From positions 62,001 to 126,000 of the forward strand of contig JACKAW010000003.1 of assembly GCA_020634885.1 (NCBI GenBank): a stretch of DNA of 64,000 bases, in the 5' to 3' direction. The notes beneath the pieces were generated by a model, which did no database searches, was not told where the DNA came from, and saw nothing but the letters and a program-made list of their open reading frames with translations. This stretch comes from Anaerolineales bacterium. GTDB lineage: Bacteria > Chloroflexota > Anaerolineae > Anaerolineales > Villigracilaceae. This document shows positions 1 to 7,860 of the stretch, in pieces (position 1 is the stretch's first letter; each line of letters opens with the position of its first letter). Made by a program: the position numbers and the translations under genes.

Positions 1-30
1 CCCACGAGCACTGATCCAAAAATGATCTAT

Positions 31-46
31 TAAAGAACGTTCTTTA
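31..46. promoter_or_regulatory. Perfect 16-bp palindrome upstream of an unseen gene
   Basis: The sequence TAAAGAACGTTCTTTA is a perfect inverted repeat in the AT-rich gap before the dedA-like stop codon. It could be an operator for a gene to the left of the window or part of a terminator. It does not match the spaced GAAC-N4-GTTC form of Gram-positive LexA boxes because the half-sites touch. No function can be assigned. Confidence 0.3.
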
Positions 47-173
47 TTATTGTTTTCCATTTTCACCTGTTCAATTCCAATCAATTTTAAAATTTTTACT
101 GAAAGCTAAGCAGCGGGTCGAAATAAACTAGACATCGTGAAGAAAGATTTCATCCACGAGCACCCAAAGTCAA

Positions 174-818
174 TTACTTAGCCACGTGAGCTGCTTCCTG
201 GCGGTGCTTCCACCATTCAAAGATCATTGGCAGCACCGAAACTAAAATGATAACAATAATGACCAGTTCAAAATTCTTTTTGACGAAGGGAATATTGCCA
301 AAGAAATACCCAAGCAGGGTAAAAACGAAAACCCAGGAAATACCGCCCACGATATTGTAGGTAGCGAAGTAAGTGTAAGACATGCGCCCAATACCCGCCA
401 CAAACGGCGCAAAGGTTCGCACAATAGGCACAAAACGCGCAAGAAAAATGGCTTTACCGCCATGCTTTTCAAAAAAGGCGTGGGTTTTATCAAGATATTC
501 CTTCTTGATCCATTTGATGTTGTAAGCGCGATCACCAAGATAATGACCAATGGAATAATTGACCGCATCGCCCAACACTGCCGCAACTGCCAACAGCGCA
601 ATAATGCTCCACACATTCAAAGAGCCGAGCGCAGCAAACGTCCCTGCTGCAAACAGGAGCGAGTCGCCGGGCAAAAAAGGCATAACCACCAACCCCGTCT
701 CAACAAAGATCACCGCAAAAAGAATGCCATACGTCCACGCGCCATAGGTGGTGATGATCGTCTGCAAATACTCATCAAGGTGCAGAAACAAATCAATTGC
801 GTTCTTAATAATTTCCAT
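174..818 (-). CDS. DedA/SNARE-associated family membrane protein
   Basis: This is a polytopic inner-membrane protein of the DedA superfamily, which includes undecaprenyl-phosphate and phospholipid flippases and supports membrane homeostasis. At 214 aa it has the usual family length. Visible family marks are the acidic residue in FVETG (about residue 38-42), FLPGDSLLFAAG (about 48-59) and the basic re-entrant motif FLARFVPIVRTFAPF (about 125-139), followed by GRMSY. At least four hydrophobic segments surround these and the C-terminus is short and basic. The ATG at 818 begins an amphipathic helix typical of the family. It is probably monocistronic, because the next minus-strand gene lies 45 bp upstream without a clear link. 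The substrate cannot be told from sequence. Confidence 0.9.
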   Translation of the reverse strand: MEIIKNAIDLFLHLDEYLQTIITTYGAWTYGILFAVIFVETGLVVMPFLPGDSLLFAAGTFAALGSLNVWSIIALLAVAAVLGDAVNYSIGHYLGDRAYNIKWIKKEYLDKTHAFFEKHGGKAIFLARFVPIVRTFAPFVAGIGRMSYTYFATYNIVGGISWVFVFTLLGYFFGNIPFVKKNFELVIIVIILVSVLPMIFEWWKHRQEAAHVAK

Positions 819-863
819 TTTTTTAGTTGCTCACTTTCATCTTTTATTGACAACGGGCGAAGA

Positions 864-1142
864 TTATACACTGCTTTTATTTGCGGGTTTTATACGGCTC
901 AACCAATCACCTAGGATAAGAATTATCAAACTTCCCAACACCCCTGCCCCCAGATCTAAAATCCCAAAAGGGTACAGCGTTATGCCAAACCACATCCCTG
1001 CAAATTGCCCAAGCATAAAACCAAGCGCACCAAGAAACAATGAAAGCAACAAACGCCAGCCGTTTCCACCGCGAACAGCATGAAACAAAGCTCCCAAAAG
1101 AAACGCAATGACCAAACCAAAAAGAATACTGGGAATGCTCAT
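864..1142 (-). CDS. Small three-helix membrane protein
   Basis: This 92-aa protein consists of about three hydrophobic helices separated by short glycine-rich turns, with a charged C-terminal tail (RIKPANKSSV). The glycine-rich pattern and size loosely recall the GlsB/YeaQ/YmgE (transglycosylase-associated) family of small stress membrane proteins, but I cannot see a diagnostic motif. It lies between mnmA and the DedA gene on the same strand and could be read together with either. The ATG at 1142 opens directly into the first membrane segment. Function unknown. Confidence 0.6.
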   Translation of the reverse strand: MSIPSILFGLVIAFLLGALFHAVRGGNGWRLLLSLFLGALGFMLGQFAGMWFGITLYPFGILDLGAGVLGSLIILILGDWLSRIKPANKSSV

Positions 1143-1247
1143 AAGATCATCACGCCCTGAGTATCAATATAAAAGTTAGTGTACAAGGTGCTGCTCCTTT
1201 TTCCACTTTCCAAGCTCACAATATCTGACTACGCGCAAAACTAAAAA

Positions 1248-2318
1248 TTATTGGATAATTCCACCGCCGAGCATTTTCTCCCCTACATAGAATACCGCCG
1301 CCTGACCCTTCGTCGCATCTCGTACAGGCGCATCAAACCGGACTGTAACCTGATTCTCGTCCATCGGCTCCACCCACGCTGGAACCTCCTTCGCCGTATA
1401 GCGGGTCTTCACATCCGCACGGAAAGGTTCGGCAGGCGCTTCACCATTTACCCAGTTCACATCGCGGGCAGTTAATTCAGTAGTTCCCATCTGCTCCTGT
1501 GTGCCGACAATGAGGGTGTTACTTTGCGCCTTTTTGGTAATAACGTACAACGGAACCGGCGAAGCCACGCCCAACCCCTTACGCTGACCAATGGTGTAAT
1601 TTGCCAAGCCGTTATGCTCGCCAATAACCCTGCCTTCAGGCGTTTCGATGCTGCCCGGCTTTAACATTTCTGGGGCATTTCGCTGAAGAAAGTTTCGATA
1701 ATCTTCCCCTGCCAAAAAGCAAAGGTCTTGCGAATCTTTTCGAGAGGCGGTCGGCAAACCAAAGCGTTCGGCAATGGCACGAATTTCAGGCTTGGGATAT
1801 TCCCCAACCGGAAAAAGCGCGTACTTCAACTTCTCCTGCCCCAATACATGCAAGACATAAGACTGGTCTTTGGAGTGATCGACAGCGCGAAGTAAATTTC
1901 GCAATCCGCCCTCTGTATTCTGAATTCTGACATAATGCCCCGTTGCCATAAACTCTGCCCCCAAAGCCAGTGCATGGTTTAGCAAAAATGTCCAACGAAT
2001 TTGACGATTACACATCAAGCACGGATTTGGCGTCTCGCCATTGGCGTACCCATCCAAAAAATATTGCACAACCGTCTCACGGAATACGTCTTTCGCGTCC
2101 ACCACATAAAATGGGATATCCAAAATCCCCGCTACACGCCGCGCCTGCGCCATCGAATCAGGAGTACAACACCGGTTCGATTCCTCCTTCCCCGGCTCGC
2201 TCCACAAACGCATCATCATGCCGGTCACATCGTAGCCTTGTTCCTTCAATAAAGCCGCAGCAACAGATGAATCGACACCGCCAGACATGGCGACGACTAC
2301 TTTTTTTCTCTCAACCAT
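1248..2318 (-). CDS. mnmA: tRNA-uridine 2-sulfurtransferase MnmA
   Basis: MnmA adds sulfur to C2 of the wobble uridine in tRNA-Lys, -Glu and -Gln, using ATP to adenylate the base and a relayed persulfide. The PP-loop SGGVDSS is at residues 12-18. The first catalytic cysteine is in CLMCNRQI (C103) and the second in DLCFLAG (C200), matching the two-cysteine mechanism of the family. At 356 aa it is full length, with the C-terminal beta-barrel ending in GGGIIQ. No Shine-Dalgarno sequence is present. Instead a TATAAT box sits 6 nt upstream of the ATG, implying a leaderless mRNA. Confidence 0.96.
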   Translation of the reverse strand: MVERKKVVVAMSGGVDSSVAAALLKEQGYDVTGMMMRLWSEPGKEESNRCCTPDSMAQARRVAGILDIPFYVVDAKDVFRETVVQYFLDGYANGETPNPCLMCNRQIRWTFLLNHALALGAEFMATGHYVRIQNTEGGLRNLLRAVDHSKDQSYVLHVLGQEKLKYALFPVGEYPKPEIRAIAERFGLPTASRKDSQDLCFLAGEDYRNFLQRNAPEMLKPGSIETPEGRVIGEHNGLANYTIGQRKGLGVASPVPLYVITKKAQSNTLIVGTQEQMGTTELTARDVNWVNGEAPAEPFRADVKTRYTAKEVPAWVEPMDENQVTVRFDAPVRDATKGQAAVFYVGEKMLGGGIIQ

Positions 2319-2324
2319 GCGGCG

Positions 2325-2330
2325 ATTATA
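2325..2330 (-). promoter_or_regulatory. -10 box of mnmA (leaderless start)
   Basis: On the minus strand a TATAAT hexamer is separated from the mnmA ATG by only GCCGC-type sequence of 6 nt. Transcription would therefore begin at, or within a base or two of, the start codon. No convincing -35 hexamer was found. Confidence 0.55.
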
Positions 2331-2396
2331 AACTCATCTTGCCCTCCCTGTTTGGATAATGTATATTCAACCCACTTACCTATTCAAGGAGAAAAT

Positions 2397-3989
2397 ATGA
2401 GCAAACAAGCCGATCTCATCATAGAAAATGCAAAGATATTCACCAGCCATAAGGAAAATCCCAGCGCAGAAGCTGTAGCCGTAAAAGGGAATCGCATTGT
2501 TTTTGTGGGGACAAATGACGGCGTGCAAAAATTCAAAGGTGAAAATACCCGCGTAATAGATGGGCAGGGACACACCCTCACCGCCGGGCTGATCGATTCT
2601 CATTTCCACTTACTTTGGGGAGCAGTTTGGGCAGGCAGTGCCCAGTTATATGATGCACAGACGCCAGCCGATGTTGCCAATGCCCTAAAAACATTTGCCA
2701 AAGAAAACAAAACTGCCGAATGGGTGGACGGGCGCGGAATCAAATACGGCATCATCTTCACCCGCCAGCAATTGGATGAGATCATTGCGGACAGACCCAT
2801 CTACATCAATGCGTATGATGGTCATACTTCGTGGGTAAACACCAAAGCGTTGGAGATGGCGGGCATCCTCCAACCGGGGAAAGAGGCTGACGGCAATGGC
2901 GTGATCGTCCGCGATGAAAACGGAATAGCCACCGGCGAACTGCGAGAAACCGCCATGGATCTGGTCTCTGACTTGATTCCTGAGCCAGGCGAAGCCCGCA
3001 AACGTGAGTTACTCAAAATGGTTATGGCGCGCATGAACGCCACCGGTGTCACCAGCGTCCACAACATGAATGGCGACATGAAAGAACTCATGACCTTTGC
3101 CGCGGTAGAAGATGCAGGCGAAATGACTGTCCGCGTGTATGAGCCGTTCCATGTCCTGCCAGAGACGACAGAAGAAATGCTAAACGAAGCCGCCGAGATG
3201 GCAAAAGTGCAGGGAGAATTTGTGCGCGGAGGGGCGGCAAAATTCTTTATGGATGGCGTATGGGAATCATATACGGCGCTCACGGTTGAACCGTATGCCG
3301 ATGACCCCAACGCCAACCCTGACGGCATTTACTCGTTGGAGCATTTCACCCGTATGGCAACCCTGTGCGACAAAATGGGCTTGCAGATATTCGTCCATTG
3401 CTGCGGAGATGGAGCAGTGAGGCGAACGCTTGATGGGTACGAGGCAGTCCAAAAGTCGAATGGGAAGCGGGATAGCCGTCACCGTGTGGAGCATATCGAG
3501 GTCATCCATCCCGATGACTTGTCGCGCTTCAAAAAATTGGGCGTCCTCGCTTCGATGCAGACCAGCCATTCTCCGCTCAATACAAATGACGGCGATGTGT
3601 GGCCCGAGCGTGTTGGTAAGCAGCGCTGGCATCTCTCATTTGCTTGGCGGACAATTCTTAATGCCACCGGCGCAATTGCCCTGGGCAGCGATTGGCCCGT
3701 AGCAAATTACGATCCGATGATCAATTTCAACAGCGGGTTGAACCGCGAGTTATGGATGCAAGGCGCACCAAACCAAACATTGACACTCGAAGAATTACTT
3801 ATTGGGTACACACGCGATGCAGCCTATGCCGAGTTTATGGAAAATGAAAAAGGGCAGGTGAAGGAAGGGTATCTGGCAGATCTGGTTCTCTTCTCGCACG
3901 ATCTCTTTGCGTTGAATCCAAAAGACATATTACAAGCACGGGCTGCGCTAACCGTAGTAAACGGAAAAGTTGTTCATGAACTTAAGTAA
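2397..3989 (+). CDS. Amidohydrolase family protein (YtcJ-like, Amidohydro_3)
   Basis: This is a metal-dependent hydrolase of the amidohydrolase superfamily, YtcJ-like group (PF07969). Members cleave exocyclic amide or related bonds, usually of unknown substrates. The metal motif HFH is at residues 69-71, with further ligands plausible in HCCGDGA, HRVEHIEV and ALGSDWPV. The N-terminal beta-sandwich (ADLIIENAKIFT) and the C-terminal part (GKVVHELK) frame the TIM barrel as usual. The ATG at 2397 was chosen because AGGAG lies 8 nt upstream, while an in-frame extension back to 2352 lacks a ribosome site. At 530 aa it has the normal length. It is followed by a strong terminator and appears to be a single-gene unit. 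Confidence 0.88.
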   Translation: MSKQADLIIENAKIFTSHKENPSAEAVAVKGNRIVFVGTNDGVQKFKGENTRVIDGQGHTLTAGLIDSHFHLLWGAVWAGSAQLYDAQTPADVANALKTFAKENKTAEWVDGRGIKYGIIFTRQQLDEIIADRPIYINAYDGHTSWVNTKALEMAGILQPGKEADGNGVIVRDENGIATGELRETAMDLVSDLIPEPGEARKRELLKMVMARMNATGVTSVHNMNGDMKELMTFAAVEDAGEMTVRVYEPFHVLPETTEEMLNEAAEMAKVQGEFVRGGAAKFFMDGVWESYTALTVEPYADDPNANPDGIYSLEHFTRMATLCDKMGLQIFVHCCGDGAVRRTLDGYEAVQKSNGKRDSRHRVEHIEVIHPDDLSRFKKLGVLASMQTSHSPLNTNDGDVWPERVGKQRWHLSFAWRTILNATGAIALGSDWPVANYDPMINFNSGLNRELWMQGAPNQTLTLEELLIGYTRDAAYAEFMENEKGQVKEGYLADLVLFSHDLFALNPKDILQARAALTVVNGKVVHELK

Positions 3990-4011
3990 GAGACTTCATC
4001 TTCAATAAAAA

Positions 4012-4035
4012 AGCAGCCCCGAATTCGGGGCTGCT
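4012..4035. terminator. Bidirectional intrinsic terminator
   Basis: Perfect hairpin with AGCAGCCCC / GGGGCTGCT arms and a GAATTC centre, flanked by A-runs on the left and T-runs on the right, between two convergent genes. It can end the amidohydrolase transcript and the VWA gene transcript. Confidence 0.9.
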
Positions 4036-4046
4036 TTTTTATTATC

Positions 4047-5639
4047 TCAATCTACAAATCGCCTTGCCATCTTCATCAAATCCACCAACTCACTCATATC
4101 ACCGTCTCGGTGAAAGTCATCTTCGAGGCGGCGGGCTTCATCGTAGACATCATCCAGCGAGCTATCTTCCGCCCAGTAGCTTTCCTTCAGAATTTCTGCA
4201 TACTCGGCAACGATCACTGCACGTTGAAAATACGGGTCGGCTCTATCAAAGTCACGGGCAAGCTCTTCGGTGAAAAAGTCTTTCGAAATTTCCGCAACCT
4301 GGTTGGTATCCGGGTCTTGCCAGCGCATGTAGACTGTGGCGATGCGTCCGTACGCCTCGGGGTTGAGTTTGACCTCGTACAACGCGGTTACAGAATGCCC
4401 GGCGCCGATCTCACCCGCATCCACACTGTTATCGCGGAATTCGTCATCTGCTACGGCGCGATTCTCATACCCAACCAGGCGGTAGCTTCGCACCACATCC
4501 GGGTTGAATTCCACCTGCACTTTGGCGTCCATGGCTATGGTTTGCAGCGTACCAGTGATCTCATCAATGAACAGTTTGCGGGCTTCGTCACGGTCATCTA
4601 CGTACGCGTAGAAACCATCTCCTTTGTCAGCAAGTTGTTCCATCAGGGTGTCGTTGTAATTATCCATACCAAAACCGACGGTCGTCAATGTAATGCCTTC
4701 TTCGACATAGTGATCGATCTCATCGAGGATGGCTTCGGGTCCGGTCTCGCCGACGTTTGCCACACCATCCGAGCATAGAATTACCCGATTGATCCCATCT
4801 TGCATATAGGCTTCCATCGCCATGCGGTATCCCAGCCGCAGACCGGCTTCGGCATTGGTTGCGCCTTCCGGTTCCAGTTTATTGATGGCAGAAAGAATTC
4901 GGCGATAGTCTGAACCACGGGTGGGTTCCAAGACCACGCGGGCTTCAGAACCATACACCACAATGCTCACGGTGTCGTTATCATGCAACTGCTCCACCAG
5001 CATTTCAAGCGATTGTTTAACCAAGCCGAGGCGGTTATCCATATCCATTGAGCCGGAGATATCGATCACGAAGGTCAGAGCGGCGTCTTTGCGTTCATCG
5101 TCAGAGACATCAAATCCTTGAATTCCAATGCGGATCATGTCATAGCGATCTGTCTGGGTGAAAGGTGAAGGTCCACCATCCACATAAATGCCAAATGCCT
5201 GATGCAGGGGCGGGTTGGGATATCCCTGCTCAAAGTAGTTGACATATTCTTCAACCCGCACAGATTCGGGGGGCGGCAGGCTGCCGTTATTGAGGTAGTT
5301 TCGCATCACGGTGTAGGAGCCGGTATCCACATCCAGCGCAAAGGTGGAAAGGTTATCATCTTCTGCGTCAATAGATGGGTTAACGCCGTAATCTTCAAAG
5401 AACATGTCATACGGTTCGTCGCTGTCGCTGTTTTTTGCAGCGGGCAAAGACTCACTTTCTTGAGCATTTGCAGACGACTCCTCCACCATAAGCGGCATGG
5501 CTGCTTCTGTAGCGGCGGGCGCATAATCATAATTCTCTGGCTCAGCAGAGGATTCAGTGGCGGCCGGGGCTCCACAAGCTGCCAAAAATAACAGCAGAAA
5601 TACAGCACAAAAGCCAAAAACTTTGCGTAAGGTTCTCAT
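4047..5639 (-). CDS. von Willebrand factor A lipoprotein (YfbK-like)
   Basis: This is an exported lipoprotein: the signal ends in LFLAAC with the lipid-bearing Cys at residue 22, followed by a low-complexity Ala/Ser/Glu linker to about residue 75. Next come the VWF N-terminal domain (DNLSTFALDVDTGSYT to about 140), a VWA domain with the MIDAS motif DISGSMD starting at D193, and a C-terminal DUF3520-like part (DRADPYFQRAVIVAEY). This order matches the YfbK family. VWA MIDAS domains bind divalent metal and mediate protein contacts; the partner is unknown. At 530 aa it is near normal family length. It is transcribed alone from the 464-bp gap upstream, and the ATG at 5639 follows AGGAGAAAAGA. Confidence 0.9.
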   Translation of the reverse strand: MRTLRKVFGFCAVFLLLFLAACGAPAATESSAEPENYDYAPAATEAAMPLMVEESSANAQESESLPAAKNSDSDEPYDMFFEDYGVNPSIDAEDDNLSTFALDVDTGSYTVMRNYLNNGSLPPPESVRVEEYVNYFEQGYPNPPLHQAFGIYVDGGPSPFTQTDRYDMIRIGIQGFDVSDDERKDAALTFVIDISGSMDMDNRLGLVKQSLEMLVEQLHDNDTVSIVVYGSEARVVLEPTRGSDYRRILSAINKLEPEGATNAEAGLRLGYRMAMEAYMQDGINRVILCSDGVANVGETGPEAILDEIDHYVEEGITLTTVGFGMDNYNDTLMEQLADKGDGFYAYVDDRDEARKLFIDEITGTLQTIAMDAKVQVEFNPDVVRSYRLVGYENRAVADDEFRDNSVDAGEIGAGHSVTALYEVKLNPEAYGRIATVYMRWQDPDTNQVAEISKDFFTEELARDFDRADPYFQRAVIVAEYAEILKESYWAEDSSLDDVYDEARRLEDDFHRDGDMSELVDLMKMARRFVD

Positions 5640-6103
5640 TTCTTTTCTCCTATTTATTTTTTTGATACGATGGTAAGGAAGCTCAACTGGCGGCGTCCAG
5701 TTGATTAGCCCTTATTTTGGTTTGCACAAAAGACGAAACGCGGATATGAAAAGTTCCCTCTCTTGGCAGATCGTATTTTATTGGGGATGATTCGTTAGAA
5801 AGACATATTGCCTCCTTTTTCCGCCCTTCGGAGAAGCGGGTTATTTCTGAAAGAAAGCGGTCTGCTTACTCAAACCGACATCCCGCCACAAAACCCGGAG
5901 ATGTATTTTTTATACGCGCAAATACCCCTTTAAGTAGCTTATTTAGACAAAATTATTTTAAAGCGCCGCGTGGTAAAATCGCAAACTGTCAGATAGTCAA
6001 ACCATAAAACCTCAACTCCGGGCTCAAATTTTCGTTTAGTTTGTGAATATCTCCTTTATTAATGTGAAGCGCGGCAAGTTGAACCAATTTCAGAGGAAAG
6101 ATC
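5640..6103. other. 464-bp divergent intergenic region
   Basis: This region separates the VWA lipoprotein gene (minus) from the cyclitol-type operon (plus) and so must hold both promoters. I see a hairpin with CCGC/GCGG arms near 5820-5840 and a TAAAAT box near 5972, and the operon start has AGAGGAAA as ribosome site. No ORF, tRNA or recognisable riboswitch was found. Confidence 0.5.
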
Positions 6104-7348
6104 ATGATAAAACTCAGCTACAGCACTTTTGGACTGACAGACCTGTCATTTCTGGACTCGATCACCGAAGTAGACAAGGCGGGGTACCCCGGCATTGAGT
6201 TAGCCTTCCATCGAGACCAGTTCAATCCATTCGAGATCACAGACGATTATGTTTCAGCCATTAAGAAACGGTTTGAAACGGTCAATGTCAAACCCGCGTG
6301 TGTCGCAACCGCCTCTCATTTTTTCACGCCGCAAAGACCCCACGAACCGTCTCTGATGGCGCCCGATTATGCAGGCAGAAAACGCCGCATTGACCTTGTC
6401 CGGCGCGGAGTCGAGTTTGCTCGAAAAATGGGCATTCCCCTCGTCACGTTTGGAAGCGGGTTTATCCGTGACGAGCATGTCAGTAATCCATCTGTCAACC
6501 CGCACGAATTACTGGTGGATAGCATCCATCAATGCCTTAATTTCGTTCGGGATGATGAAGACATCACGCTTCTGATCGAGCCGGAGCCGGGGATGCACAT
6601 AGAGACATTACAGGAAGGCATGGACCTTGTCCACGAGATCAACTCACCGAAGTTCCAACTTCACCTCGATCTGTGCCACAACTTCTGCTCCGAGCAGGAT
6701 TATCTCAGCACGCTGGCGAAAGCCGCGCCCCTGGCAAAATTCCTTCACATCTCAGATGCGCAGGAAGGGTACAACCTGAAAATCCTGAAATATTCCGAGC
6801 AGATGAAATTAGACCTGGGTTTTGCCCATTATTTAATCTACTTCCCCGACAATGCAGAATACTTACTGGTAGATGCCGATCACCCCATGTATTTTTACGA
6901 AGGCGAAAAACCCGGCAAGGAACAGGCAAAACGTATCGATTCTATTTTGGGTTCGGTGAATATTTCACAAGCCCTCACTTTTGTAGATTATCGAACCTTG
7001 TTTGCTGGCGCAACCCCATTTGATGATGAAATTTTCACCTACCTCATCTCTGTGCCCGGGCTGACGTATGATGTACTCGAAAGGGCGCGTCCCATCATCA
7101 TCTACCTTCGCAGCACAAAAGATGCAAACGGCAAATTATTTATGGATAAAATGGTCGCCAATACCCTCACCGGCATTGTCCACTTCCACGAAATCCCCGG
7201 CGAAGGCACCATGGATTTTGCGGGAAGCTTCAACGCTTTGAAAGACGGCGGCTTCTCAGGCTACGCATCTGTTGAGCTGTATCATCACGTCCAATCATGG
7301 GAAAAGGCATTGAACGATAGCTTCAGTCACCTTTCCAAATTTTTATAA
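6104..7348 (+). CDS. Xylose isomerase-like TIM-barrel protein (EboE-like) with a large insertion
   Basis: This is a predicted sugar-phosphate isomerase/epimerase-fold protein. The N-terminal barrel strands are clear (KLSYSTFG at 3-10, GYPGIELAF about 27-35, LIEPEPG about 160, LHLDLCH about 190, FLHISDAQEG about 212-221), and the last strands return in VHFHEIPGEGTMDF and YASVELYHH. E, D, H and E residues in these strands are the usual metal ligands. Between them lie about 125 residues (roughly 222-345) with no counterpart in ordinary family members, which brings the protein to 414 aa. It is the first gene of an operon with a sugar phosphate cyclase and a UbiA-type prenyltransferase, the context of EboE in ebo clusters. 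Substrate unknown. Confidence 0.75.
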   Translation: MIKLSYSTFGLTDLSFLDSITEVDKAGYPGIELAFHRDQFNPFEITDDYVSAIKKRFETVNVKPACVATASHFFTPQRPHEPSLMAPDYAGRKRRIDLVRRGVEFARKMGIPLVTFGSGFIRDEHVSNPSVNPHELLVDSIHQCLNFVRDDEDITLLIEPEPGMHIETLQEGMDLVHEINSPKFQLHLDLCHNFCSEQDYLSTLAKAAPLAKFLHISDAQEGYNLKILKYSEQMKLDLGFAHYLIYFPDNAEYLLVDADHPMYFYEGEKPGKEQAKRIDSILGSVNISQALTFVDYRTLFAGATPFDDEIFTYLISVPGLTYDVLERARPIIIYLRSTKDANGKLFMDKMVANTLTGIVHFHEIPGEGTMDFAGSFNALKDGGFSGYASVELYHHVQSWEKALNDSFSHLSKFL

Positions 7349-7380
7349 AGAGTTTTTCTAAAACACAGGAGTACGTCATT

Positions 7381-7860
7381 ATGGTAAACGTCGAACAACT
7401 CGGCTGGAACCCCGCCGCAGTCGGGGAATTGGATCACCGCATTTTAAAGGCGCCGCATGTCAAATTACGCTCAGTGACAGAAGGACCAACCGGCGGCGCA
7501 GTGTTTGCAGTTGATTTGCGCATCAACCTGCCTAATACCACCTTCCTCTCCTCTACAGAAATGCATTCATATGAACATTTTCTGTTGTATGGTTTTCAAA
7601 AATACATGCCTCAAAACTTTATTTCCATTGGGTTGATGGGTTGCCAGACAGGGTTTTACCTTGTCTTATTCAATGAAGGAAATGCCGAAAAGATATGCAA
7701 CGTCTACGAGAACATTCTGAACGATGTTCTGGTTGCCAGCGAAGTGCCGTATGTGAACATTGAGCAATGCGGCAATTATAAAAACCACAGCCTGGAACTT
7801 GCGCAAATGCTTGCAAGGAGGGTGTTGGATGCCAAATCCAACTGGCGACAAGTGGTATGA
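7381..7860 (+). CDS. luxS: LuxS-family protein (S-ribosylhomocysteine lyase-like)
   Basis: LuxS cleaves S-ribosylhomocysteine to homocysteine and DPD, the autoinducer-2 precursor. All catalytic landmarks can be placed: the metal motif HSYEH (H62, E65, H66; HTLEH in typical LuxS), the catalytic Cys in MGCQTGFY (C88), and the third metal ligand in QCGNYKNHS (C130). The 42-residue spacing between the two cysteines equals that in classical LuxS. The N-terminal part (LDHRILKAPHVKLR, VDLRINLPN) also matches. It is 159 aa, full length. Its stop overlaps the start of the cyclase gene (ATGA), so the two are coupled. What is odd is the location inside a cyclitol/prenyl operon rather than with methionine-cycle genes. 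The SRH-producing enzyme MtnN is encoded 25 kb away. Confidence 0.85.
   Translation: MVNVEQLGWNPAAVGELDHRILKAPHVKLRSVTEGPTGGAVFAVDLRINLPNTTFLSSTEMHSYEHFLLYGFQKYMPQNFISIGLMGCQTGFYLVLFNEGNAEKICNVYENILNDVLVASEVPYVNIEQCGNYKNHSLELAQMLARRVLDAKSNWRQVV

Noticed and set aside
31..46. LexA/SOS box
   Set aside because: The half-sites GAAC/GTTC touch without the usual spacer and no SOS gene is adjacent in the window.
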